Assembly (NCBI GenBank): GCA_946800325.1
Contig: OX326961.1
Location: 46,587,415-46,651,414 of the forward strand
DNA: 64,000 nucleotides
Direction of reading: 5' to 3'
DNA from: Luzula sylvatica
Taxonomy: Eukaryota > Streptophyta > Magnoliopsida > Poales > Juncaceae
The notes below the pieces were generated by a model that was not told the DNA's origin, ran no database searches, and worked only from the letters and a program-made list of their open reading frames with translations. The translations under genes and the position numbers were made by a program. Positions within the stretch are counted from its first letter, which is position 1, and every line of letters begins with the position of its first letter. Shown piece after piece: positions 22,349 to 33,447 of the stretch.

Positions 22349-23982
22349 TGTTGTATAATTTAGACCTAGAGGGGGGGTGAATAGGAAGTCATACGGTCTA
22401 ATTTTCGTGGTAATGGATACAATTACAATTTGGTGCGGAAGCGTAAATAAATTAGAGAAAGAAATACAATACCGAAACAAATAACACGCGATATTTGTTT
22501 ACGAAGTTCGGTGGGTGGTTGCTTTGTAGCTTTAACTCACCGGCTACTTGCTCAATCGACCGACTCGATTGATTGCAAGTACCTACGTCTCCGGGATGCC
22601 CTTGCGCCTTTTCGGCTTTCGATTGAATATCCAACTCAAGCAATTACAAGGTTTTGCCTTGATCGATTTACACGAAATGATCGATCAATGGCGGGCTTTA
22701 CAAATAGTAACTAGCCTATTACAATTGTACTACTAACGAACTAGTCGTGATCGGTCACGCAAGTTGGGAATCGTTTAGTAGTGGATTTGAAATTGGATCT
22801 AATAATCTCTAAGAATGTTTAGATGATTAAGCTCAAGATTTAAAGCTAGGATTCTCTCTTTTGATTGGGAAAATATATTGGTTGAGATGATGTGAGAGAA
22901 TGAGGGAAGAGTTCTATTTATAGAACACATAGACCCTTCCCTTAATATGCTTTTTCTGCTTAGTCCGTTATAACTGACCTGAGGTCCGTTACAACGGACT
23001 CAAAGTCAAACTAGCCGTTACAGGCAATATATTCGAAAATTCCATAGTCCGTTATAACTGAGTTTAGGTCCGTTATAACCGACCTACTCCGTTACAACTG
23101 AGTTTAGGTCCGTTATAACCGACATTTTACTGTGATCAGATTTATTCCATAGTCCGTTATAACTGAGTTTAGGTCCGTTATAACCGACCTACTCCGTTAC
23201 AACTGAGTTTAGATCCGTTATAACCGACATCGTACTGTGACTTCACTTCAGATTTATTCTATGGTTTCGTTATAACTGAGAAACTTCCGTTATAACGGTT
23301 AGTATATGTCCGTTACAACGGATTGGTGATTCCGTTACAACGGAATAAGAGAATGATTGGTTAATTCTGAAGTGAGTTCACAAGTCCGTTATAACTGAGT
23401 TTAGGTCCGTTATAACCGACCTACTCCGTTACAACTGAGTTTAGGTCCGTTATAACGGACATGCTCTTATTAACACGGTTACTGTAAGTCCGTTATAACT
23501 GACCTGAGTTCCGTTATAACTGACATGATGTCCGTTACAACGGACATGTAGTCTGTTATAACGGACATGCTCTTTTTAACAGTATTTATGTATGTCCGTT
23601 ATAACTGACCTGAGGTCCGTTATAACCGACATGCTTCTGAAAATCTGTTTTGTTATTTCATCATTTTAATGGATTTCGAATATATTTCTTTGACTAATCT
23701 TGAGCTTAATAATACATAAACAAGTTTAGGGATACCTATAAGTTGTTTTGGTGATTTATGTGATACCCCAACTTGCGGAATCTTGGATGTCTTGATGTCT
23801 TCACTTGATCATGCGTTTTCGTGCCATCGTTTCTTCACCGTCTTGACTTCCGACGTCTTGATTCTTCTTTTGATCCTTTTGTGGGTTACGTATTCTATTT
23901 CTATAAATGTCACTCCCACATATAGATTAGTGATATCGACATTATTTTGAGATAATCAAACCCTAGGAAATTTGAACCAACA
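22349..23982 (-). mobile_element. Solo LTR, copy 2 of the palindrome-array family
   Basis: TGTTG...CAACA termini are flanked by a perfect 5-bp TSD, CTTTG (22344-22348 and 23983-23987), the hallmark of LTR retrotransposon integration. Removing the LTR and one TSD copy rejoins the minus-strand reading frame of the host CACTA element, which confirms the boundaries. The TATA box is at 22914-22922 on the minus strand. This copy is the most diverged of the three, and its array units often have AACTG or AACCG in place of AACGG. Confidence 0.8.
22963..23630. repeat. Array of palindromic MYB-core sites, copy 2
   Basis: Roughly 25 units, mostly GTCCGTTATAACTGAC, GTCCGTTATAACCGAC, GTCCGTTACAACGGAC or CTCCGTTACAACTGAG. 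Parts are locally amplified as a two-unit block (AACTGAGTTTAGGTCCGTT). The left half CCGTT is strongly conserved while the right half varies. Confidence 0.6.
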
Positions 23983-24379
23983 CTTTGCCTTCTTCTTTCA
24001 ATCTTCTCGATGCATCACATGGGCCCCACGTCTCGACCACCTTTGGCGTACCATAATCCTTTCCTTGCACCTCAATAACTGCACAATTCATCATTTATTA
24101 TTACTATTAATCATTTAATCCACTAATCAGAATATTTAGGAGATTAAATTGCATAAAATTCTTTGTGGTACCTTTAAATTTCTGAAAATTACGAAAATAC
24201 CCACTAATTCAGCACCGCGTCTCGAACCTTCATCGGCATCACGTCTCAACACAAGCTGCAAAATAACACAATAAAATTAAGTATTAATTAAAAATATTAT
24301 TTTCTGAAAAAAAAAAATTAAACATAATATAAAAATATAATAATATTAATATACTAATAATTTCAGAAATTAATAAACA

Positions 24380-24510
24380 GAAATGAACTAAATTATACCC
24401 TAATTAAACCCTAATTAAACCCTAAATTATACCCTAAATTATACCCTAATTATACCCTAAATTAAACCCTAAATTATACCCTAATTAAACCCTAATTAAG
24501 CCCTAAATTA
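24380..24510 (+). repeat. Telomere-like CCCTAAATT minisatellite
   Basis: About a dozen ACCCTAAATT or ACCCTAATTA units form a short array inside the CACTA element. The unit resembles the plant telomere repeat CCCTAAA but is longer and degenerate. Confidence 0.5.
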
Positions 24511-25082
24511 TACCATAAAACAGGATTTAAAAACTAATTTAAGCACAAAAAACAGAATTTCAGCAAATAAACACTAATTTCAGCACATAAACAGTCAAAA
24601 ATAATTCAAAAATAGAATTAAAATAATTCAAAACAGAATTAAAGCAGGATTTAAAAATAGTTTAAAAATAGTTTAAAAAGAATTAAAACAGAATTAACCC
24701 GAAAGAGAGACAGAATTAACCCTAATTTCAACAGAATTAACCCGAAAAAGAATTTAAACAGAATTAAAACAGAATTTAAACAAAATTAAACCGAAAAAGA
24801 ATTAAAACAGAATTAAAACAGAATTAACCCTAATTTCAGCAAATTAACCCAAATTTCAGCTAAATTAACCCTAATTTCAGCAAATTAACCCTAATTTCAG
24901 TTAAATTAACCCTAATTTCAGCAAAATTAACACGAGAAAGAGAGAGAGAGAGAGAGAGAGAGGGGGGGTCACCTGAGAGCGTCGATCGAGAGAGAGAAAG
25001 CCATTCAAGCTTCGCGAGAGGGCCATTCAAGCTAGGCGGCGGCTGTGCGAGATCGAGAGAGAGAGAGGTTAAGAGAGTTACT

Positions 25083-25088
<6 letters not shown>

Positions 25089-25166
<78 letters not shown>
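25089..25166 (+). repeat. (GA)n microsatellite
   Basis: An almost perfect GA run of about 75 bp, with further GA-rich stretches from 24940 to 25320. Arg-Glu repeat frames through it are artefacts of the microsatellite. Confidence 0.85.
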
Positions 25167-25170
<4 letters not shown>

Positions 25171-25771
25171 CACCTTAGAGCGCGAGAGAGAGAGAGAGAG
25201 GGCTGTGGTGGGGAAAAAAGAGGGGCTGTGTGGGGAGAGTGAGAGGGGCTGTGTGGGGCTGTGAGGGGAGCGCGAGAGGGCTGTGTGGGGAGGAGAGCGA
25301 GAGGAGAGAGAAGAGGGGCTGTAAAGGGAGGGAGAAGGGGGCCAGGGTTTATATGGGCTGCTTTATTTCATCTGCGACGGGCCGTAGCTAGGTTATCTGC
25401 GACGGTATGTACATCAGCGACGGGCCGTGGCTTAGCTTCTGCGACGGCTCTATTAGCGACGGGCCGTCGGAGAATTTTTGAAAATTTGGCGGTTTTTTTG
25501 AAAATGTATTAGCGACGGGGATTCTTTCACCGACGGGCCGTGGGAAGAGTATTAGCGACGGGTATAGCATCACCGACGGGCCATCGCAGACTATTAGCGA
25601 CGGTTTTGATAGTTAGCGACGGGCCGACGGAAAAATTTGAACATCACCGACGGGCCGTCGCTAATAAAACCGTCGGTAATTCTCTTCTTCGACGGGCCGT
25701 CGCAAAAAGGTTGTTTTATTTGTGACGGGCCGTCGCTGATGGCATACGCCCGTCGCTGATACTCCCATCTG

Positions 25772-25843
25772 TTGGTGATTATTATATTTTTTTTTTGCAA
25801 GTTTTTTATATTTCTTCTATGTGAGTACCATGCCTTTTCACAC
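25772..25843 (+). repeat. Right copy of the 71-bp flanking direct repeat
   Basis: Matches 21571-21641 with one extra T in the T-run. Its first six bases, TTGGTG, coincide with the degenerate right end of the CACTA-like element. Confidence 0.85.
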
Positions 25844-26049
25844 GGACATTATTATCTTAGAAGTTTGATGATTTTTTCAATTGTCTTTAATAAAGAAAAA
25901 ATTGAAAGTTTTTTCATGAGTTATATATTTTCATTCGAAAAAGGAGCATTTCGATATGTATCCCATCTTGGCTCTAACAGTTAAAAACTAACCCACTTTT
26001 CACAAATATTTCAAAACTAATCTAAACCGGACTTTTACAGTCATGTGGA

Positions 26050-27319
26050 TTTGTTTGGCAAGCGGAATTAGTAGAGTGGAATCGGATTATAAGGTGGAGG
26101 AGTAAAAAATTCTGGAATCAGTAATTCCACATTTTGTTTGGATGTCCGAATTATAAAATGCTGGAAAAAATTCTTGAAAATATAGAAATAATATTCATTA
26201 AAATTGATAAAGAATAATAATATTGTTGTAATATTATTATTGAAATATTAGTTTGATAAAAAAATATTATTATAATATAACATTATTTCAAAATAAAATT
26301 ATAACAATATTATCATATAAAATTCTATTATATTGTTATATTTTATCAGTAATTATATAAATTCTGGAATTTAGTTCATTATTTTAATATAATTACTATA
26401 ATATTAGTAATTATATAAAATATGAACTGTACTTTATATTATTATATTTTATCTATTAATATATATTATTACTAAAATAATTATTTTAATATTTTAATAT
26501 AAGTACTATAATATTATAAATTATATAATAATAATTTGAAAATATTGAATGTACTTCTATATTATTATAATATTATAATTTATCTAATAATATATATTGT
26601 AGGTAATGTTATTATTTTAATATATTTACTATAATATTAGCAATTATACATTAATAATATTAAATATTAAATTTATTTTTATATTATTATAATATTATAT
26701 TTTATCTATTAATATATATTATAATTAAAATAATTAGTATGTTATTTTAATATAATTACTATAATATTAATAACTGTTGGCAATTATCCCGTCCCCGGGC
26801 CCGCGCAGCGGATATGAAGGCCCGGTCCGGTTCCCAAATCCCGAGATCACGCTTCGATATCGAGGGTACGATGCAAAGTATGATAGATGATTACTAGCGT
26901 GAAATTGATCACGCATGACGGGTTGATCGCTCGCATCCTTCTCTTCTTCGGTGTCACGTTGGTGACTAGCCCGTGCGTCCCAAACCACACGTATCCCACC
27001 GTCTTGACACGCCTCCGGTGGTCTTAGTGCGTCCTTTACTTCTCCGGTTTGATCACAAACGAAGAGCCACAAGTGTCGCTCCTCTACCCGTATCCATCGT
27101 GAGTCGCAGCACCTCGGTCACGGATGCACCTGCCTAGACGATGCACCGGCGAACTTGCATGATTTCTTTCGATTCTCTAGACGGAGAAAACTCTTTTCTC
27201 TTTCTCTCTTTCTCTTCGCACTCTTTCAACACCTTGATAAGAGTCTCTCTAATTTCTGGACTGAATTAGACTTCAAAATTGATTGAATAATCTGATTCTG
27301 AATTGTCTTAATTGTCTGA

Positions 27320-27392
<73 letters not shown>

Positions 27393-28220
27393 TCATTTTT
27401 ATACAACATAGGATAAGGATGGGCCAAAAGGTATGTATATCTACTATACACATTTTCAAACGGAAACTGCATACACCCTTTCAGTATTCTGTTGAAACGA
27501 AATTGTTAAATCGTTCCAACCGACTTTAAACCTTCACAAAAGTTGTAGATAATCTTATTATCTTTCCAACCCAATTTGTCCCAGTCAAATTGGAGTTTCC
27601 CACTTAAAGTTATGCCAGTTTTACTAAAATTGTTTCTTATGTCTACGAACGCGTACGTTCGTTTATCCTTGTGTACACTTTTACGGTTGATCCGAAACTG
27701 TATTTCTTTCAATAACTACATTATAATAATAATAAAAAATATTAAATTTACTTTTATATTATTATAATATTAAATTTTATCTATTAATATATATTATTAT
27801 TAAAATTATTATTTTAATATTTTAATTTAATTACTATATTATTAACAATTACCTAATAATAATATTATAATAATAATTAAAAAATATGAAACGTGCTTCT
27901 ATATTATTAAAATTTTATATTTTATCTATTAGTATATATTATAGTTACAATAATTATTTTATTATAATATTAATTATATTGATTAATTATTAATTATATT
28001 ATAATAAAATAATTATTTATCCATATATTAATATAATATAATATTAGTTATATTGATTAATACTTATAATATTATCATAATATTAATTTAATTAATTTAA
28101 TAATTATATGAAGATGCTCCACTTTGACACTCCAACTTTTATAATTACAATTTGCAAGAAAAATGGAATAATGATATGCTCCACCATATAATTCTTTTCC
28201 TAATTCTTATATGTGCCAAA
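26050..28220. repeat. AT-rich tandem repeat (about 110-130 bp unit) split by a solo LTR
   Basis: From about 26330 to 26770 and again from 27717 to 28100 a unit with the landmarks ATTTTATCTATTAATATATATT and TTTTAATATAATTACTATAATATTA recurs. The outer edges (TTTGTTTGGCAAGCGGAAT near 26053, and TATATGTGCCAAACAAAAAAT near 28208 in inverted sense) suggest that the whole is a transposon-like unit with short inverted ends. No coding sequence is present. Confidence 0.5.
26775..27711 (-). mobile_element. Solo LTR of a different retrotransposon
   Basis: A 937-bp segment begins TGTTGGCAATTATCCC and ends ATTTCTTTCA, with the 5-bp TSD ATAAC on both sides (26770-26774 and 27712-27716). TG...CA ends plus a 5-bp TSD indicate an LTR. 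The minus strand has TTGTATAAAAAT at about 27395-27406 followed by a long CT tract (the GA run at 27324-27388), like a core promoter and leader. No internal domain is attached. Open frames of 101 and 68 codons on the minus strand lack recognisable content. Confidence 0.75.
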
Positions 28221-30645
28221 CAAAAAATTTGCATTATAGGAATCTTAAGATTCAATTCAATTCCTAATTCCATGCATCCAAAGTCTAAAAAGTACTCGAC
28301 TTTAAATGTCCGGTGTTTTGTCTTGTTTTTTTTTGCCTATTTTTAATAACCAGACTTCTATATTCGGATACATTTTCAGGTTTTTAGTTACCGGAATTTT
28401 CAAGTCCAATTATGTTAGTTTTGGAATATTTGTGAAAATTAGATTTTTTTTTTCCGATTTCTTTAGCCAAAATTGGATATATATGGGGAAGGATCCCTTG
28501 ACGTCGTACATAGACTCCCACATTAGACTCCCATATTAGACTCCCTAACATGAGCCGTCCATTTATCTTGATGAATGGCTGATATTAACTAAAAATTAAA
28601 CACTGCTCAAATCCATTTCTATCTCACGGAAACCACTTCTCCCGTCATCTCTTTGACGTTCGCCCAACTCTCTCTCTCTCTCTCGCGCTCTCGCTCTCGC
28701 CTTTCTTCGCTCTGGCGAGGCCACGCCATAATCATGGTTGCATCTCACTGGTGAGCACTCTATCTGTCGTGTCTTTGGTCCTTTTGGGTGAGCTGACTCA
28801 GCCCCCAGCTTTCTCTCTCGAGCCATCTTCCTGTCGCCGTAATCATGGTTGCATCTCACTGGTGAGCTCTCTGTTAGTGCTCTCTTATCTTCATATTGGG
28901 TCGATTGAGGGGTTATCATATCATGGGTTCATTAGAATCAATTAGACTAAATATGATTAAATTGAGGCTCGCTTGTATTGTTTAGGGCTGAATTGGGATT
29001 TATTTCGGCAAATTGGGGTTGAATTAGGGTTTAGTGATATTAATGTGTGGGAGGAATCAAGAGAAGGGTTGAAATGCTACGCAAAAGCAGGACAGTTTGT
29101 GCATAAATGTATTTTACAGGATCAAAAGGGCTTGTAACTTCATAACATGCTTGTGGGTGGATTTTGCACAAAATAAAGTCAATATAAACGGCAGAAAAGA
29201 CGGTACATAAAATGATTTCTAAGGAAAATGCTTGTTTTTGGCTATCGATACATGAAATGTTTCGAAGGAAAAGGCTCATTTTTGGCTAAGGAAAAGGCTG
29301 TTATTGACTCGAATTTATCAAATTGAGTTAAGTGGTACTCGAAATTTGTGCATTACATAACAATTAGAGACTTCTCTTGGATGAATATGTGACTAATCGG
29401 AGCTTTCAGAAACTCAACCTCCCATTTTCTTATGTTTTTGGATTTGTATTTAATATTCATATATTAGATCTATGTCGAATTAAGGGAGGTTTGGAATTGT
29501 AATGCACTGATTTGTATTAGTTCAATAAAGTTAAGACTAGTGTTGAAGTTTGAAATAAGTTGAAATAATGTAAAGTTTACTTGTTTTTAAAATGGAATAT
29601 AATCGTGTATAAAAATTGAATTGTTATTAATGATGTAGATATAAGTGCATTCATGATAATTGTGTATAAAAATATAATATGAAGTGCTAATTGTGACATT
29701 TGAAACATTCAACTAAGTTTTTTTCATGCAAACACAAACATATAAAATCAGGTACACCGATAATTGTATTACACACGATCTATTGCAATCATTTTGACCA
29801 TTGAAATTGCACATCATTTAAAATCTGGTACGCAGACCTTGTAACCTCAAAACAAGCCGCAATCTCATCTCCAAATAGGAGTGTGCCATGACTTGTGGAT
29901 TTCATAGTATATTGAAAAAATCTTTACATTATAAATACCGAAGACCTCATCATAAATTCATTACAAATCAATCCTCAACTCAATTTAACTTGTACACATC
30001 AATCCATTACAATTCTAATACAAATTCCATATCCAATTTCGAGTATAACCTTAACTTCGAGTATTCAACTCCAACTTCGAGCATTCTAACTTCGAGTATT
30101 CCAACTTCGAGCAAAACCTGAAAAAAAAAATAGATATATATTCGCATCATTTAAAGGGTTTCTTCGTAATTTTGAAAATAGAGGGGTAAAATGCAAAATC
30201 TACCATCTATAGGAAATTATTTCATAAAATTCGGCATCAATCCTGTTATCTCCTCAAGAAATCATTTCATGTTGCAAGTCGTAACATTCGGCTTAAATCC
30301 TCCATAATTTCGGCTTAAATCCTCGAGAAATCATTTCCCGTTATAAGTCAAAAAACTTTTGACTTAAATCCTTCAGAATTCATTATAAAAAATTAGCCCA
30401 AATTCATTAATCATAACACCAATTAGCACAAAACATCTCAATCAGCCTGAAATCAACCAAAAAATCCCTAATTACCTCAAATACCCAATTATAGACAAAA
30501 CTGTGTTTCAATTATAACCCTAATTTCAATTATACATATTATATCCAATCACCTAATAATAGCCCTAATTTCAATTATACTAAATCTTTATTCAATTATT
30601 GAAAATTATACCTCAAAGGTGACCATAGGGCATATAAGGGTTAAA

Positions 30646-30973
30646 TGTAAGGATTCGACCTCAAATCCTTACTCAAACAACCTCGAAATTGAAGGAATTA
30701 GATAAAAGATACAAATTCAACCAACGAATTCGAATTCGACTCGTTCGATTAAACCTTACTAGATCGAGTAAATCCTCTCTCTAGTTCTTACACAAAACGT
30801 TATTACAAAACATCAAGATTATATTCTAATTCTCTCTCCTCTCCCTATTTATAATGCGACAAATCTAGAAAAGAAAATATTAACTACACCCGGTGCACAT
30901 GCACCTCATGAACCAATTTGCGATTAAACCCCTCATTTATTCTTAATAACTCATATAACATCGGGTCATGACA
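30646..30973 (-). repeat. 3' LTR of the non-autonomous retrotransposon
   Basis: 328 bp, TG...CA on the plus strand, nearly identical to 33121-33447. It is the 3' LTR because the primer-binding site and purine tract orient the element on the minus strand. Confidence 0.9.
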
Positions 30974-31008
30974 ATACCGCCTCCTTTAAAGATCCTTGTC
31001 CTCAAGGA

Positions 31009-31956
31009 TCAAACATGCGAATATATATTAGGTTTTGGCGGTGGCCTTTTCAACATAACACGAATCACCACCGAAGATATCGTATCGTACCGTATATTCG
31101 GCTTTGGTGGTGGCCTTTTCAACCCAACACGAATCACCGCCTTTGAACATTCCACACCGTACCTTATATTCAATTTCGGATGCGGCCTTTTTACTTCATC
31201 ATCGAGCTTCTCTTCGAGTCGTGTTTCTAATGGAGATAACCGCCTTCCTCGAAATGCGCACAATCCTCTCAAATCTTCATTCACGCTTTCTCGAGAAGTA
31301 TCCCACTTGAAATGCAAATACGGATCCACATACGTTTTACCTACTAATCGCATCGTACCCGAATCCGATTCAATCTCAACCGGATCCGCTTCGATCACGT
31401 CCGAATCCGATTCAATCTCAACCGGATCCGCTTCGATCACGCCCGAATCCGCTTCGAGCACGTCCGAATCCGCTTCGATCACGCCCGAATCCTCTTCGAT
31501 CACGACCGAATCCGCTTCGATCACGCCCGAATCCGCTTCGAACACGTCCGAATCCGCTTCGAGCACGCCCGAGTCCGCTTCGATCACGTCCGAATCCGAC
31601 TCATTATCTTCTCCTTCATCAACTCCATTTTCTCTCAATTCCTCTTCCTCGTCATACTCTTCAAATTGTTTACTATTACGTGCTTGCATTAGGCCCAACT
31701 TATACCACATGCTCTTCGACCATTCCTCCCAAGATAACGTAAAAACTCGTCCACTAATCTTGCAATAAGCATCGCCTTCATCGTCTAATATTTTTTGATT
31801 GCAATTGGTTCCACATTCATAAAACCTTTCGCCCGTTTCACACCAAAAATAATTTTCAAAACATCTCCTAATAACACATTCATCTCCACATCGATGCCCA
31901 TGATACATATCTTGCGGATGAATAATATCCCACAAATATACTATTTTATTACTCAT
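31009..31956 (-). CDS. 315-aa ORF with acidic repeats in a non-autonomous retrotransposon
   Basis: This is the only long frame of the retrotransposon, ending about 35 bp before its 3' LTR. The N-terminal about 75 residues are Cys- and aromatic-rich, including CGDEC, CFENYFWC and CGTNC, which may bind a metal. Residues of about 100-205 are very acidic and built from about a dozen 8-9-residue units like VIEADSGVLEADSD, encoded by a 24-30-bp DNA repeat at about 31356-31600. The C-terminus is basic and repeats RPPPKPNIRY-like segments. I recognise no gag, protease, RT or integrase motif. It may be a captured host sequence or a novel retrotransposon ORF. The long opposite-strand frame is a by-product of the repeat. 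Confidence 0.55.
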   Translation of the reverse strand: MSNKIVYLWDIIHPQDMYHGHRCGDECVIRRCFENYFWCETGERFYECGTNCNQKILDDEGDAYCKISGRVFTLSWEEWSKSMWYKLGLMQARNSKQFEEYDEEEELRENGVDEGEDNESDSDVIEADSGVLEADSDVFEADSGVIEADSVVIEEDSGVIEADSDVLEADSGVIEADPVEIESDSDVIEADPVEIESDSGTMRLVGKTYVDPYLHFKWDTSRESVNEDLRGLCAFRGRRLSPLETRLEEKLDDEVKRPHPKLNIRYGVECSKAVIRVGLKRPPPKPNIRYDTISSVVIRVMLKRPPPKPNIYSHV

Positions 31957-33105
31957 CGTATCGACTCAAAACGCTTCAACAACCCGCAAACCCGCTAAGA
32001 AACAAATCACACCCGTTAACAATTCTGGATTCTAACAGAATTCGAATCTGAATTTCGACTTTTCGATTCCAGCTTCTTAACAGAACCAGGGCTGTTATTT
32101 TATGGATTTTGAGCAAGTCGGAACTTAATTTCCAAGTTTTTGTATCCGGATTTCTTGAAAAACCGGGATAAGGAATCCAGGAACTCGAGTCCCCCTTCGT
32201 TGGATCAAAAGAACCCGGATCCACTAGAACGATTCGGATCCTTCTTCCTCGCTCGCTGGAGTCCGATTGCTCCTCTTCTTCTCGCGATGAGAGATTGCCG
32301 ACGAGAGGCTCCGCGGTTGCTGCGAGTTCTTCACTGCTCTTCTTCTTCGCACGTCGGAAGGAAATGGAGATGCGAGGTCTGGTGCTCTTCCCTTCTTCAC
32401 CTCGACCTGAGTCTTTTGCTCTTCTACGAAAGATCTCTTGGCTCGAATAGAGAAGTTTCTGCAAGATTACCAAACCGATGGCTATCTGTCACGAGAAGGC
32501 TGCTGGAGTTTTGAAGCACGACGGGATGTGGATGGCTATCTGCCCCGGAGTGTGCTGCTGCGAGTTTTCTGCGAGATTTCAAGAGATTTCTGCCTTTCTA
32601 CGGGATTGCAAGGATTCTGAATCGATTTCAATTCAACAATCAAGAAACACGAGAATTTGAAGAATCGTCGTGAATCGGATCTAAATCAGTTCGAATCGAA
32701 CAGCGAGGTTTACTGGATCCTTGCAGAAAATCAATCCCGCATGGTCATAGAATTGAAGAGCGAGGGCTGCGCGGTCTGAATCGTCCCGAATTCGAAATTC
32801 AAGGTCGAAAGGACTGCAATTGAGGTTGCGGTTCGATCTTGAATTGATTCTTGCAGTACTTGAAACGGAAAGACAAATTCGAGGAACGATCGGGGAATTC
32901 AAGTAGGAATCGACCTCAGATATGGATATGAGCGACACTCTACTCCGAATCGGTTCTGAAATCGACACTTGAATTGGTTCTAAAGTGGAGATGGAGGAAT
33001 TCGAATTGGATTGATTTCTCGAATCAAGAAATCAAGAATCTGGTGGCGAAGTCAAGATCTGGATCGAGAAGTCGCCGCGAATCAGATCTGGTGCGGAGAA
33101 TCGGC

Positions 33106-33118
33106 GGCTCTGATACCA
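33106..33118 (-). other. Primer-binding site (initiator tRNA-Met)
   Basis: The minus strand reads TGGTATCAGAGCC, two bases inside the LTR at 33121. This is the standard plant LTR retrotransposon site complementary to the 3' end of initiator tRNA-Met. Confidence 0.9.
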
Positions 33119-33120
33119 AT

Positions 33121-33447
33121 TGTAAGGATTCGAGTCGAATCCTTACTCAAACAACCTCGAAATTGAAGGAATTAGATAAAAGATACAAATTCAACCAACG
33201 AATTCGAATTCGACTCGTTCGATTAAACCTTACTAGATCGAGTAAATCCTCTCTCTAGTTCTTACACAAAACGTTATTACAAAACATCAAGATTATATTC
33301 TAATTCTCTCTCCTCTCCCTATTTATAATGCGACAAATCTAGAAAAGAAAATATTAACTACACCCGGTGCACATGCACCTCATGAACCAATTTGCGATTA
33401 AACCCCTCATTTATTCTTAATAACTCATATAACATCGGGTCATGACA
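33121..33447 (-). repeat. 5' LTR of the non-autonomous retrotransposon
   Basis: 327 bp with a TATA box on the minus strand at 33319-33327 (TATAAATAG) followed by a CT/GA-rich leader. It is the promoter-bearing LTR for minus-strand transcription. Confidence 0.9.

Larger units (their letters stand above)
21642..25777. mobile_element. CACTA (En/Spm-like) transposon, nested and decayed
   Basis: The left end is CACTACAACATAACTGGGC, the CACTA signature. The reverse complement of the right end, CACCAACAGATGGGAG, is a degenerate match, and both continue into TATCAGCGACGG or CATCAGCGACGG. Sub-terminal arrays of GCGACGG/CCGTCGC units fill 21660-21925 and 25370-25760, as in CACTA elements, where transposase binds there. 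The minus strand around 22260-22345 and 23983-24065 carries a coding remnant with an acidic C-terminus, split by the solo LTR at 22349-23982. About 24300-24950 is AAACCCTAATT- and CAGAATTAA-type minisatellite DNA. Confidence 0.7.
30646..33447 (-). mobile_element. Complete non-autonomous LTR retrotransposon, 2.8 kb
   Basis: Two nearly identical LTRs (30646-30973 and 33121-33447) start TGTAAGG and end CATGACA, with the 5-bp TSD TTAAA outside (30641-30645 and 33448-33452). On the minus strand the primer-binding site TGGTATCAGAGCC (complementary to initiator tRNA-Met) lies 2 nt inside the 5' LTR, and a purine tract AAAGGAGGCGG lies just before the 3' LTR. The interior is only about 2.15 kb with no gag-pol. 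It has a leader of about 1.15 kb and one 315-codon ORF. The LTRs differ mainly in one small cluster near the edge, so the insertion is young. Confidence 0.9.

Noticed and set aside
21660..25760. GCGACGG/CCGTCGC arrays considered as a CRISPR-like array
   Set aside because: The units sit at both ends of a CACTA-like element in both orientations with irregular spacing. This matches transposase-binding sub-terminal repeats.
30968..31768. 266-aa plus-strand ORF over the retrotransposon ORF
   Set aside because: It is antisense to the element's direction as set by the primer-binding site, and its length is explained by the stop-free DNA repeat.
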